Assembly (NCBI GenBank): GCA_046765875.1
Contig: JBKPSJ010000099.1
Location: 1-64,000 of the forward strand
Direction of reading: 5' to 3'
Length of the DNA: 64,000 bases
From: DASRHY01 sp046765875
Lineage (GTDB): Bacteria; Actinomycetota; Actinomycetes; Propionibacteriales; Kribbellaceae
A program made the position numbers and the translations under genes. A model generated the notes under the pieces. The model did not search any database and was not told the DNA's origin. It was given only the letters and a program-made list of their open reading frames with translations. The number at the start of each line of letters is the position of its first letter. Position 1 is the first letter of the stretch. Shown in pieces: positions 8,532 to 16,485 of the stretch.

Positions 8532-9818
8532 TCAGGCCGATCTCGACACCTCCGCCGCCCTTCTTTCGAGGTACCTGCGCTCGGGTTCGGTGCCGGCCAG
8601 CTCGATCGCCTCGCGGTACGCCTCGGCGGCTTCGTTACGCCGGTCCAGCCGGCGCAGCAGATCCGCCCGGGTCGCAGGCAGCAGGTGATATCCGTCCAGC
8701 CGGCCAGACGCGGCCAGCGAGTCGACGAGGTCGAGCCCGGCCGCCGGACCGACGGCCATGCCGACAGCCACCGCGTGGTTGAGCTCGACCACCGCCGACG
8801 GGACGTACCGGACCAGCTCGGTATACAGACCGGCGATCTGCTCCCAGTCGGTCTGCTCCGGTGTCGTGGCGGTCACGTGGCATGCGGCGATCGCGGCCTG
8901 CACCTGGTACGGACCGGGGCTGCGGCGGCGCAGCGCGGTCTCAAGCAGACTGGTGCCCTCGGCAACCAGTTCGTGGTCCCAGCGGGTGCGGTCCTGCTCC
9001 TCCAGCGGCACCAGTACGCCGTTGGCGTCGACCCGCGTGGTCCGCCGCGCGTCGTGCAACAAGAGCAGGGCGAGCAGGCCCAGCACCTCGGCCTCGTCCG
9101 GCATCAGCTCCGCGAGCAGCCGCGCCAGCCGGACCGCCTCGGCACTGAGCGGTCGCCGAACCAGCTCCGCACCGGCGCTGGCGGCGTACCCCTCGTTGAA
9201 CAGCAGGTACAGGACGCCGAGTACCGCGGTGGTTCGTTCGGGCAGCAGATGTCCGGGTGGAACGCGGTACGGGATGCGAGCGTTGCGAATCTTGTTCTTC
9301 GCCCGGAGTAGCCGTTTCGACATGGTTGCCTCTGGTACCAGAAAGGCTCTCGCGATCTCGGCGGTACTCAGTCCGGCCAGCGTCCGCAGCGTCAGCGCGA
9401 CCTGCGCCTCGAACCCGAGCGCGGGATGGCAACAGGTGAAGATCAGCCGCAGCCGGTCGTCGGCGACACCACTGTCGTCGAAGTACGGCTCCGGCGGCCC
9501 GGTCAGCATCGCGAGCTCCTTCAGCTTGGTGGCGCCGAGCGCGTCGCGCCGGATCCGGTCAACGGCCCGGTTCCGTGCGGTCGTGGTCAACCAGGCACCC
9601 GGCCGGTCCGGAACACCTTCGTGCGGCCACCGCTGAAGCGCAGCGGCGAACGCATCCTGCGCAGCCTCCTCGGCCAGGTCCCAATCCCCGGTGACCCGAA
9701 TCAGCGTGGCGACGATCTTCCCCCACTCAGTCCGAAACACCCCCGCCACAACACCCGCCACAACCCCCGCGACATCAGCCGATGGGTCGGACGGTGCGGC
9801 GGACGGTGGTTCGGTCAT
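8532..9818 (-). CDS. ECF42-type sigma factor with C-terminal extension
   Basis: A 428-residue sigma factor of the ECF42 group, which lacks an anti-sigma factor and carries a long C-terminal TPR-like extension thought to control activity. Sigma region 2 is at about 25-95 (DLAEEAAQDAFAAAL, ending in ARNRAVDRIRRD). Region 4 is at about 130-185 (LAGLSTAEIARAFLVPEATM). The extension starts with the group signature LLFNEGYAAS. Its start ATG overlaps the stop of the DGPF/YCII gene, the pairing that defines ECF42 loci. A short in-frame GVVA repeat near residues 17-27 is unusual and may be flexible. Confidence 0.9.
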   Translation of the reverse strand: MTEPPSAAPSDPSADVAGVVAGVVAGVFRTEWGKIVATLIRVTGDWDLAEEAAQDAFAAALQRWPHEGVPDRPGAWLTTTARNRAVDRIRRDALGATKLKELAMLTGPPEPYFDDSGVADDRLRLIFTCCHPALGFEAQVALTLRTLAGLSTAEIARAFLVPEATMSKRLLRAKNKIRNARIPYRVPPGHLLPERTTAVLGVLYLLFNEGYAASAGAELVRRPLSAEAVRLARLLAELMPDEAEVLGLLALLLLHDARRTTRVDANGVLVPLEEQDRTRWDHELVAEGTSLLETALRRRSPGPYQVQAAIAACHVTATTPEQTDWEQIAGLYTELVRYVPSAVVELNHAVAVGMAVGPAAGLDLVDSLAASGRLDGYHLLPATRADLLRRLDRRNEAAEAYREAIELAGTEPERRYLERRAAEVSRSA

Positions 9819-10156
9819 GGGTGTGGCAGGGGGTCCATGATCGGGCGGATCTCGACTGCGCCGAGGGCGGCGGCTGGGTGTGCTGCGGCAACTTCGATGG
9901 CCTCGTCAAGGTCGGCGCAGTCGACGATGTTCAGACCGCCGATCTGGTCTTTGGTCTCGGCGAAGGGGCCGTCGGTGAGCAGGACCTCATCGCCGCGTAC
10001 TCGTACCGTCGTCGACTCCGCGACCGGCCGCAGGCCCTCGGTCTGTCGCAACACACCTCGACGAGTCATCTCGGCGGTCCACTCCGCGCACACCGCCGGG
10101 TCCGGCGACACTTCCGTGCCAGGATCCTCGCCGGTCAGCAACAGCAAATACCTCAT
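9815..10156 (-). CDS. YCII/DGPF-domain protein, ECF42 partner
   Basis: A 113-residue YCII-related protein with the DGPF motif seen here as LLTDGPFAETKDQIGG. It begins MRYLLLLTGEDPG. These proteins are the conserved neighbours and often the regulon members of ECF42 sigma factors. Their chemistry is unknown, though the fold resembles ferredoxin-like dehydrochlorinase proteins. I chose the ATG at 10156 because a strong GGAGGGAG sits just before it; the frame runs open 19 codons further upstream. It overlaps the ECF42 gene by four bases. Confidence 0.88.
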   Translation of the reverse strand: MRYLLLLTGEDPGTEVSPDPAVCAEWTAEMTRRGVLRQTEGLRPVAESTTVRVRGDEVLLTDGPFAETKDQIGGLNIVDCADLDEAIEVAAAHPAAALGAVEIRPIMDPLPHP

Positions 10157-10185
10157 CGGTCTCCCTCCTAGGTCCTCACTGTCAC

Positions 10186-10212
10186 GACGATCAGCCGAGC
10201 TCGATTCGGACA
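10186..10212 (-). promoter_or_regulatory. possible ECF-dependent promoter for the DGPF-ECF42 operon
   Basis: On the minus strand TGTCCGA (10212-10206) is followed by 16 bases and CGTC (10189-10186), 30 bases before the DGPF start. TGTC at -35 and CGTC-like at -10 is the general form of ECF promoters, so this may be the autoregulated promoter. Confidence 0.4.
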
Positions 10213-10391
10213 CTACGCGTCCGCCGACCGGTCTCGAGAGGCATGGGCCAGTGCGGAGTGTGATGAAAACGGGCTCTGACTACTCAGTCCTGCCGCGGCG
10301 ATGCTCAGCTTTGACGTAGCTCTGAACCTTGCGCCTGGATTGTGCGTATCTGCTTGCGAGATCATAAGCAACAGCACTTGGGAGCAAGGAA

Positions 10392-10571
10392 ATGTCTGGA
10401 CTGATCATGCTGGCGGTGATCCTCGGGGCGGTGTTCGCACTGCTGGAGCTCACCCACCGGCACCGAGGCGAACAGCAGCTGGCCGGCCTGGGGATGAACG
10501 ACCGCGACGCGATGCGCGTCCGGGACGAGTTGCGGGCTCGATGGGCCCACGTCGCGTCTCCAATAGGGTGA
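10392..10571 (+). CDS. small single-pass membrane protein (59 aa)
   Basis: A 59-codon frame too short for many gene finders. ATG 10392 has a clear GGAGCAAGGA ribosome site. The protein begins with one hydrophobic helix (about residues 3-19, LIMLAVILGAVFALLEL). A charged cytoplasmic part with His/Arg clusters and a predicted amphipathic helix (DRDAMRVRDELRARWAHV) follows. It ends five bases before the enoyl-CoA hydratase start, so the two are probably co-transcribed. No family is recognised. Confidence 0.6.
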   Translation: MSGLIMLAVILGAVFALLELTHRHRGEQQLAGLGMNDRDAMRVRDELRARWAHVASPIG

Positions 10572-10575
10572 CCGC

Positions 10576-11316
10576 ATGATCGAGGCCGAGCAGCACGACG
10601 ACGTGGTCGTGTTGCGGCTCGCCCACGGACGGGTGAACGCCCTCGACCTCGATCTGTGTTCGGCAATCCGGTCGGCGCTGGCTGACCATGCCGAAGCCGG
10701 CGCGGTGGTGCTCACCGGCGCCGGCTCGTGCTTCTCGGCCGGCGTCGACCTGAAGCGACTGGCCGACGGCGGGCCTGGCTACGTCGAGGAGTTTCTGCCC
10801 GCGCTGAGCGCGGCGTTCCTCGCCGTCTTCGACTACCCGCGGCCGATTGTTGCCGCGGTCAACGGTCATGCGATCGCCGGCGGTTGTGTGATCGCCGCCG
10901 GCTGTGACCACCGGCTGATGTCCGGTGGCCGGATCGGGCTGACCGAATTGGCCGTGGGGGTGCCGTTCCCGCTCGTGGCCCTGGAGATCATGCGGTATGT
11001 CGCCGGCCCGCTGACCGGTGAGCTGGTGCTCGGCGGCGTGCTGTTCGATCCGGCCGAAGCCGCGGCGAAGGGGCTGGTCGAGGCCGCCGGGCCGGCCGAG
11101 CTGCTGGACAGGGCGATCGGTCATGCCGGCGAACTGGCTCGGGTGCCGGCGGCTACGTACCGGCTGACCAAGGAGCAACTGCACCGGCCGGTGCAGGTGG
11201 CGATCGATGCCGCACGTGCGGAGGACGACCGTATGGTCGAGGAGATCTGGCGGTCCGGCGATTCGCTGGACGGCATCCGCAGGTACATGGCCGAACTGGA
11301 CGCCCGCCGCCGATAG
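10576..11316 (+). CDS. enoyl-CoA hydratase/isomerase family protein
   Basis: A 246-residue crotonase-fold protein. The two oxyanion-hole segments are visible: AGSCFSAGVDLKRLADGG at about residues 50-67 and VNGHAIAGGCVIAAGCDHRL at about 95-115. Family members hydrate, isomerise or cleave acyl-CoA thioesters in fatty-acid and related breakdown. The usual catalytic Glu pair of true hydratases is not clear here (GRIGLTELAVGVPF suggests one Glu), so the exact reaction is open. It follows a small membrane protein gene by five bases. Confidence 0.88.
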   Translation: MIEAEQHDDVVVLRLAHGRVNALDLDLCSAIRSALADHAEAGAVVLTGAGSCFSAGVDLKRLADGGPGYVEEFLPALSAAFLAVFDYPRPIVAAVNGHAIAGGCVIAAGCDHRLMSGGRIGLTELAVGVPFPLVALEIMRYVAGPLTGELVLGGVLFDPAEAAAKGLVEAAGPAELLDRAIGHAGELARVPAATYRLTKEQLHRPVQVAIDAARAEDDRMVEEIWRSGDSLDGIRRYMAELDARRR

Positions 11317-11371
11317 GCCCCAGCCGCTACATCTTGCGCAGCCAGAGGAACCGGCGGATGTCGTGCATGAG

Positions 11372-11542
11372 TCACTCCCGGCCGGCGTTGGCGATGATCA
11401 CCGCCGCGGGCAGCAGCAGCCCGGCCACGACGCTCATCACGATCGCCGCCGTCACCGACCAGAGCCGGACCAGGTTCCAGGCCAGCACGATCAGGGCGAG
11501 CGCGATCGTCATCATGACGACGTACACCCGGTGTGCTCGCAT
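11372..11542 (-). CDS. DUF3099-like small membrane protein (56 aa)
   Basis: This 56-codon frame is too short for most length cut-offs. It encodes two hydrophobic helices (about 7-22 and 31-51) joined by a short basic turn, with the core LIVLAWNLVRLWSV. That matches the two-helix actinobacterial DUF3099 proteins as I know them. GGAGGT abuts the ATG at 11542 too closely to be ideal, so a start a few codons downstream (GTG or ATG) is possible. It has no known function. The gene lies downstream of the cupredoxin lipoprotein on the same strand. Confidence 0.55.
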   Translation of the reverse strand: MRAHRVYVVMMTIALALIVLAWNLVRLWSVTAAIVMSVVAGLLLPAAVIIANAGRE

Positions 11543-11638
11543 ACCTCCAAGCTAGGTCAGCTCGACCCGCCAGGCCCGCCGGTGCACTGCGTCGGCCGGT
11601 CCGGCGGCATCAGTCGCCTCACCCGCACCAAGCCGAAG

Positions 11639-12019
11639 TCAGCTGACGGTGATCTTGGTCTCCATGCCCATGCCCTTGTGACCATCCACCGGGCAGTACA
11701 TCTCGTAATCGCCGGCCTTCAGCTCGATCGTCAGATCCGCGGACTGACCCGGCGCGACATGGTCGGTCTTCTTCTCGTCGCCGCCGCCCTCGATCTCTAT
11801 CGCGTGGTCGGTCTGCCCGTTGTTCGTCGCCGTGAACGTGTAGACGCCCGGACTGAAGGTCTGCTGGGACAGTTCGAGGTGGTAGTCGGTCATCTTCACG
11901 GTCACTTTGGTCCCGGAGCCCGCCGGAGGAGCGTTGCCACCGTTGTCGTCACCGCCGCAGCCGGCGAGGCCGGTGAAGGCGAGTGCGGATACGAAGCTGA
12001 CGGTGACGATGCGCCACAT
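11639..12019 (-). CDS. cupredoxin-like lipoprotein
   Basis: A 126-residue exported copper-protein-like lipoprotein. From ATG 12019 the signal peptide ends in a lipobox LAGC with Cys21 as the lipidated residue, followed by a Gly/Asp-rich linker. The cupredoxin domain (about 38-126) holds a candidate type-1 copper set: His72 in QTDHAIE, Cys109 and His114 in YCPVDGHKGMGM, and a Met at 117 or 119. It would act on the outer face of the membrane in electron transfer or copper handling. The start was chosen for GAGAGGAG just upstream. It is divergent from an ECF sigma gene and shares a promoter element with it. Confidence 0.88.
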   Translation of the reverse strand: MWRIVTVSFVSALAFTGLAGCGGDDNGGNAPPAGSGTKVTVKMTDYHLELSQQTFSPGVYTFTATNNGQTDHAIEIEGGGDEKKTDHVAPGQSADLTIELKAGDYEMYCPVDGHKGMGMETKITVS

Positions 12020-12048
12020 GGCGGGTCTCCTCTCGGGCTGATGCATGG

Positions 12049-12104
12049 GGTACGAATCAGCCACCAGATCGGATTGCAATCCCCTGGGCCCCGTCGTTCG
12101 TATC
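12049..12104. promoter_or_regulatory. divergent ECF promoters sharing a palindromic -35 element
   Basis: GGATTGCAATCC at 12071-12082 is a perfect palindrome. To the right, GCAATCC is followed by 16 bases and CGTATC (12099-12104). To the left, on the minus strand, GCAATCC is followed by 16 bases and CGTACC (12054-12049). Both have ECF promoter spacing and point at the ECF operon and the cupredoxin lipoprotein respectively. Confidence 0.65.
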
Positions 12105-12111
12105 AGTGGAT

Positions 12112-12693
12112 GTGCACAGGTTCGGAATACCTGTCGACCGGCTGCCGGACGAGACCCTGCTCGCCGGACTTGGTCTTGGCGACGACGAGATCGCGGTCGC
12201 GTTCGTCCGCCGGTTCCAGCGCAGGGTGTTCGCCGTCGCGGTAGCGGTGATCGGCGACCCGCGGCTGGCCGAGGACGTCGCCCAGCAAGCGTTCGAACGG
12301 GCCTGGCGACACGCCCAGGTGTACGACCCGAGGCGCGGGTCGGTGCAGACCTGGCTGACCACGATCACGCACAACCTCGCGGTGGACGCGGCCCGGACCC
12401 GCCGGACGACACCGCTGGCCACCGACGACCTGGACCTGCTGGTCGAAGTGGTCACCGACACCCCGGAACGGGTGGCGGTGGCGAGCGAGAGCGCCACCGA
12501 ACTGCGCTGCGCCCTCCGCGAGCTACCGGCCGGACAGGCGCGTGCCGTCGTACTCGCCAGCGTGTACGGGATGACCGCCCGCCAGGTCGCCGAGTTCGAG
12601 GCGATCCCGCTCGGTACGGCCAAGACGCGGATCCGGATGGCCATGGACAAGCTCCGCACCAGCATGGTCGGCGACGGTGCCCGCCATGGCTGA
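12112..12693 (+). CDS. ECF RNA polymerase sigma factor (SigK/ECF19-like)
   Basis: A group 4 sigma factor of about 193 residues. Region 2 (about 25-95) holds DPRLAEDVAQQAFERAW and the WLTTITHNLAVDAARTRR end. Region 4 (about 130-185) has LPAGQARAVVLASVYGMTA and the recognition helix IPLGTAKTRIRMAMDKLR. The next gene, overlapping by eight bases, encodes a zinc-type anti-sigma factor, the usual partner. The predicted -10 box ends at 12104, so transcription would begin near 12111. GTG 12112 would then give a leaderless transcript, and GTG 12106 is the other possible start. The cupredoxin lipoprotein appears to be a regulon member. Confidence 0.9.
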   Translation: MHRFGIPVDRLPDETLLAGLGLGDDEIAVAFVRRFQRRVFAVAVAVIGDPRLAEDVAQQAFERAWRHAQVYDPRRGSVQTWLTTITHNLAVDAARTRRTTPLATDDLDLLVEVVTDTPERVAVASESATELRCALRELPAGQARAVVLASVYGMTARQVAEFEAIPLGTAKTRIRMAMDKLRTSMVGDGARHG

Positions 12694-13336
12694 CTGCGCG
12701 ACGGTGCGAGAGCAGGCCGCCGAACTGGCACTCGGCATCCTGCCGGCCGAGGAGCGCGCCGCGGCTCTCAGCCATCTCGACGAGTGCCGCGAGTGCCGCT
12801 CGTACGTCCACGACCTCACGCTCGTCAGCGAGGAACTGCTGACCGTGTTGCCCGCGGTGGAACCGCCACCGGGTTTCGAGAACAAGGTGCTCGACAGCTT
12901 GGTCCGGCCGGCGTGGCGCACGCGGAAGCGCAAACTGGTCGCGACCGCAGTGGCCGCCACAGCCTGGGTGGCCGCTTGGGTGAGCGGGGCCATCGTCGGC
13001 TTTCCGGTGGGCTCGAACGGCAATGCGGCAGCGCCTGCCGAGGCGGTGATCGAGGCCGAGTTCACCAGCACCGGTCAGCAGGTCGGTCACGCGTACGTCT
13101 ACGCCGACCAGCCGACCTGGGCCTACATGGATATGAACGAGACCGGCGGGCAGACCGGCCTGGTGCGCTGCGAGCTGGTGCTGCGTAGCGGGCGGACGAT
13201 CGCGATCGGCACGTTCCGGCTCGCCGCCGGCCGCGGGCACTGGGGTAGCCCGGTGCCGGTCGCGGTGGCCGACCTCGGTTCGATCCGGCTGGTCGGCACC
13301 GACGGCACCGTGCTGGCCGCGGCTTCGTTCGGCTGA
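12686..13336 (+). CDS. anti-sigma factor (zinc-finger/RskA type)
   Basis: A 216-residue membrane anti-sigma factor. The N-terminal anti-sigma domain contains the His-X3-Cys-X2-Cys signature in HLDECRECRSYV. A transmembrane helix lies near residues 92-110 (ATAVAATAWVAAWVSGAIVG). The extracytoplasmic part is an RskA-like beta domain of about 100 residues ending VLAAASFG. It would hold the sigma factor at the membrane until an external signal triggers its cleavage. The ATG at 12686 overlaps the sigma gene by eight bases, ensuring linked synthesis. A GTG three codons upstream is also possible. Confidence 0.9.
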   Translation: MADCATVREQAAELALGILPAEERAAALSHLDECRECRSYVHDLTLVSEELLTVLPAVEPPPGFENKVLDSLVRPAWRTRKRKLVATAVAATAWVAAWVSGAIVGFPVGSNGNAAAPAEAVIEAEFTSTGQQVGHAYVYADQPTWAYMDMNETGGQTGLVRCELVLRSGRTIAIGTFRLAAGRGHWGSPVPVAVADLGSIRLVGTDGTVLAAASFG

Positions 13337-13362
13337 GCGGCCGCCGCCGCTACGCTCACGAC

Positions 13363-14040
13363 GTGGGCGAGCTCATTCCCGCCTGGTCGCGGCCGACGAA
13401 AGGCGAGCACCGGTGGCCGGCCGCGGTCAGCGTCGTGGTGATGATCGTCCTGCAGGTCATGGTCCTGAACGCGCTGCACGTCCGGCCCGGCTGGGTGGTC
13501 CCCGCGTTCGAGACGCTGCTGCTGGTGGTCCTGCTGATCGCGGATCCGGGCCGTATGAACCGCGAGGCCACGGTCCTGCGCTGGCTGGGGCTGGGACTTG
13601 CCGGCGCGGCCACCGTGATCAACGCGATCGCCGCTGGGACGCTGGTCTACGACATCGTGAGCCGCCATGCGGCCCTCGGCAACATGACGCCCGCCCAGTT
13701 GCTGTTCACCGGGGGTGGGGTCTGGCTGACCAACGTGATCGCGTTCGCGCTGCTGTACTGGGAGCTCGACTCCGGCGGCCCGGCGGCCCGCGCCAATGCC
13801 CGGCGCGACCGGCCGGACTTCCTGTTCCCGCAGATGACCTCGCCCGACCTGGCCCGACCCGACTGGGAGCCGGGGTTCGTCGACTACCTGTACGTCGGGT
13901 TCACCAACGCCACCGCGTTCAGCCCGACCGACACGATGCCGATGACGCGGTGGGCCAAGCTGACGATGATGTTCCAGTCCGGCGTCTCGGTCGTGGTAGT
14001 GGCTCTGGTCGTCGCCCGCGCGATCAACATCCTCGGCTGA
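13363..14040 (+). CDS. DUF1345-like multi-pass membrane protein
   Basis: A 225-residue membrane protein with about five hydrophobic segments: near 20-38, 42-58, 70-92, 108-125 and 200-222. Between the fourth and last lies a polar stretch with DYLYVGFTNATAFSPTDT, which looks like a re-entrant or pore-lining segment and resembles DUF1345/ion-channel-like proteins. No catalytic motif is seen. It begins 26 bases after the anti-sigma gene and may be part of that operon, but a functional link is only inferred from position. Confidence 0.7.
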   Translation: MGELIPAWSRPTKGEHRWPAAVSVVVMIVLQVMVLNALHVRPGWVVPAFETLLLVVLLIADPGRMNREATVLRWLGLGLAGAATVINAIAAGTLVYDIVSRHAALGNMTPAQLLFTGGGVWLTNVIAFALLYWELDSGGPAARANARRDRPDFLFPQMTSPDLARPDWEPGFVDYLYVGFTNATAFSPTDTMPMTRWAKLTMMFQSGVSVVVVALVVARAINILG

Positions 14041-14049
14041 CGCGGGGGT

Positions 14050-14526
14050 TCATCGGGATCGGATTCGGGCCCAGCGGAAGAACAGCGCGATCCACACGAA
14101 GGCCGGCAGGGCGAAGATCGCCGCGCCGACCTCGCGTCCGACCACTGCCAGGACCAGCCCGACGAGGAGGAACGGCATGGCCATCCACACCGCTCCGCCG
14201 AAGACCAGCCAGCGCCAGCGGCCCCTTCGTACCGGCTGGGGCATGTAGATCGTCGGCGTCGGCAGGCCGGCGTAGATGGGAGCCAGATCACCGTGGGTCA
14301 CTGCGGTGTGCAGCAGATCGAGCCGGCGGCCGAGCTCGGCGTCGTCGAGCCGGCCGAGCGCGTACTGCTCCGCGAGGTCCTCCGTACACGCCGAGCGGTC
14401 GGCCTCGCTGAGCCGCAGGGAGAGCATGCGCCGGCGTCTGGCCGCCAGCTGCGCCTCCTGACCGGCGGCAGCCGCCCAGCCGATGATGTTCGACAGGTTC
14501 TGCTCTGGTCGGTCCTTGGCCGTCAT
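14050..14526 (-). CDS. DUF1707 domain membrane protein
   Basis: A 158-residue protein whose middle part (about 40-90) is the DUF1707 module: LSEADRSACTEDLAEQYALG followed by RLDDAELGRRLDLLHTA. This SHOCT-like domain is common in actinobacteria. Two hydrophobic segments at the C-terminus (about 108-128 and 133-150) anchor it in the membrane. The ATG at 14526 has a strong GGGGAGGAGG ahead of it; the frame is open much further upstream but without a good start. The function is unknown; some DUF1707 proteins affect cell-shape or envelope processes. Confidence 0.8.
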   Translation of the reverse strand: MTAKDRPEQNLSNIIGWAAAAGQEAQLAARRRRMLSLRLSEADRSACTEDLAEQYALGRLDDAELGRRLDLLHTAVTHGDLAPIYAGLPTPTIYMPQPVRRGRWRWLVFGGAVWMAMPFLLVGLVLAVVGREVGAAIFALPAFVWIALFFRWARIRSR

Positions 14527-14614
14527 TCGCGCCTCCTCCCCGCAGTTCGAGTAAACCAGCGCCGCCAAGGAAACGGCACACGTCGAGCAGCGGCGCCCGG
14601 GTACCGGCAAGAAT

Positions 14615-15397
14615 GTGCAGGTGGCCGAAGATCTGATGTCGATCGCCCAGGAGCTGGCCGAGGTCAGCCGGCTGGTCGAGGCCGACGACGTCACGTCGGC
14701 GCTCGACCGGTTCGTCGCCCGGGTGGTGGCCACGGTGCCGTCCTGTGAGGAGGCCTCGATCGCGATCCTGGACGCCGGTTCGCCTCTCCTGGTCGCCCGG
14801 TCCAAGACCCAGGCCGTCCCGGCGGTCGAGGCTACCCGGGAGGCGCTGGCCACCCAGCTGGTAGCACCTGACGGTCCGCTCGCCGATGTGCTCAACTATC
14901 GCGAGCCGCATCGGATCGGCGACACCGCGACCGATCACCGCTGGCCGGCCTTCGCCGCCACCGCGTTGAGCGCCGGGTACCGCAGTTGCCTGCTCCTCCC
15001 GCTGCCGGCCAGAGGTGGCGCCGCCGCGTTCACGCTGATGTCGGCCGAGCCGGACGCGTTCGGCGAGACCTCGTACGACGCGGTGCTGCTGTTCGTGCTG
15101 CACGCGAGGGTCGTATTCGACAATGTGCAGTTGTTCGACGACTGCCGCGCGCTGGTCACTCAACTGCAGACCGCGCTCGGCACCCGCGCGCTCATCGGCC
15201 GGGCGCAGGGCATCCTGATGCACCGCTACGACATCGGCGCCACGGTCGCGTTCGAGGTGATGGCGCGCGGATCGCAGACCACCAACGTCAAGCTGCGCGA
15301 CCTGGCCCGTGACCTCGTCGAGCACCAGGAGAAGGACGAGCTCGACGCCGTGCTGGCCCGGTACGGCATCTCGAGCCCGGAGGAGCTCACGCCATGA
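14615..15397 (+). CDS. GAF-ANTAR domain regulator
   Basis: A 260-residue protein with an N-terminal GAF sensor domain (about 25-170) and a C-terminal ANTAR RNA-binding domain (about 180-245). The ANTAR signature is seen in ALIGRAQGILMHRY and the trailing TTNVKLRDLARDLVEHQ. ANTAR proteins bind paired hairpins in mRNA leaders and prevent termination, so this is probably an antiterminator responding to a small ligand or light/redox state. The start is one of GTG 14615, GTG 14621 or ATG 14636. Its stop overlaps the next start (ATGA). Confidence 0.88.
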   Translation: MQVAEDLMSIAQELAEVSRLVEADDVTSALDRFVARVVATVPSCEEASIAILDAGSPLLVARSKTQAVPAVEATREALATQLVAPDGPLADVLNYREPHRIGDTATDHRWPAFAATALSAGYRSCLLLPLPARGGAAAFTLMSAEPDAFGETSYDAVLLFVLHARVVFDNVQLFDDCRALVTQLQTALGTRALIGRAQGILMHRYDIGATVAFEVMARGSQTTNVKLRDLARDLVEHQEKDELDAVLARYGISSPEELTP

Positions 15398-16053
15398 CCG
15401 CCGAGGTGCTGCGGGCGGCGTACCGCGCCTTCGCGGACGTGGTCACGCCGCTGGGCGAGGACGACTCCTGGCGGCCGACCGGCTGCACCGGCTGGTCGGT
15501 CCGCGACCTGGTGTTCCACAGCCTGGTCGACGCCCAGCGCGGGCTGGTCGGGCTGCACACCCCGGCCGACAGGGCGCCGGACACGGACGCGGTCAGCTAC
15601 TGGCAGGAGTGGAAACCGGATCGGCCCGGCGCGGCGAACGCACGGCGCTGGATACGCGTGAGCGCCAGCATGTTCCCCGAGTTCGTCGATCTTCGCGACC
15701 TCTACCTGGAGACGGCCGCGGCGACGGTCACGGCAGCAGGTGAGATCAAGCCGGACCGGGCGGTCGCCACCCAGGGTCACGTGCTCACCGCCGCCGACCT
15801 GCTCACCACGCTGGCCGTCGAGACCACCGTGCATCACCTCGACATGGTCACCGATCTACCCGCCGCTCCCCCGCCCTCGCCGGCCGGGCTGGCCGCCGTT
15901 CGCGCCACGCTCGACGGGCTGCTCGGGTACGCCGTACCGCTGGCCTGGTCCGACGAGCACTACGCCCTCGCGGGCACCGGCCGGACTCCTCTCACCGACT
16001 CCGAACGCAGCACCCTCGGCCCGGACGCCGGCCGCTTCCCACTATTCGGCTAG
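15394..16053 (+). CDS. maleylpyruvate isomerase N-terminal domain (MDMPI) protein
   Basis: A 219-residue member of the mycothiol-dependent maleylpyruvate isomerase/DinB-like four-helix fold. The N-terminal part has the family WSVRDLVFHSLVDAQR helix, whose His is a metal ligand. The ALTTLAVETTVHHLDMVTDL region, in parts, supplies the second His pair. Family members are mycothiol-dependent isomerases or transferases. The start overlaps the GAF-ANTAR stop by four bases, so the two are translated together. It converges with the AHSA1 gene, overlapping its end by 12 bases. Confidence 0.85.
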   Translation: MTAEVLRAAYRAFADVVTPLGEDDSWRPTGCTGWSVRDLVFHSLVDAQRGLVGLHTPADRAPDTDAVSYWQEWKPDRPGAANARRWIRVSASMFPEFVDLRDLYLETAAATVTAAGEIKPDRAVATQGHVLTAADLLTTLAVETTVHHLDMVTDLPAAPPPSPAGLAAVRATLDGLLGYAVPLAWSDEHYALAGTGRTPLTDSERSTLGPDAGRFPLFG

Positions 16054-16485
16054 CCGCGCGGCGAGCCGGTCGAACGACGAGTTCCAGCCGGCCTCGGCGT
16101 ACATCTGCCCGGCGGGGTACGGCCCGTCGGTCAGCGTCATCCGGGTCTTGTCGCCGTGGTCATGGAACTCGACCCGGACCACGGTCGGATCGGGCATCCC
16201 GACCTGCGGCATCGGGTCCGACCGCAGCACCAGCAACTCCGGCTCGACCAACTCGAGGATGTCGTAGCCGATCGGGAACTCCGTACCGTCGTCGCGCTGC
16301 ACCATCGTCAGCTCCCAGCGGCCGCCGACCCGCAGGTCGACGCGGATCCTGTCCCGTGGCGCGTCGAAGTGCTCCGGCCCGTACCAGCCGGTGATCTCGT
16401 CGGGGTCGGTCCAGGCCTTGAAGACCTGCGCCCGCGGCGAGTCGAACACCCGGGTGATCAGGACGTCCTCGGTCTGCTCAGTCAT
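16042..16485 (-). CDS. SRPBCC/AHSA1 family protein
   Basis: A 147-residue START-like protein of the AHSA1 type. It opens ITRVFDSPRAQVFKAWTDPD, the typical first strand and helix. The GGRWELTMVQRDDGTEFP and DHGDKTRMTLTD strands follow, with a C-terminal helix GWNSSFDRLAARL. Such proteins bind hydrophobic ligands in a deep cavity. The gene overlaps the upstream ArsR-type regulator by eight bases. This regulator-AHSA1 pair is widespread in bacteria, where the regulator represses both genes. Confidence 0.9.
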   Translation of the reverse strand: MTEQTEDVLITRVFDSPRAQVFKAWTDPDEITGWYGPEHFDAPRDRIRVDLRVGGRWELTMVQRDDGTEFPIGYDILELVEPELLVLRSDPMPQVGMPDPTVVRVEFHDHGDKTRMTLTDGPYPAGQMYAEAGWNSSFDRLAARLAE

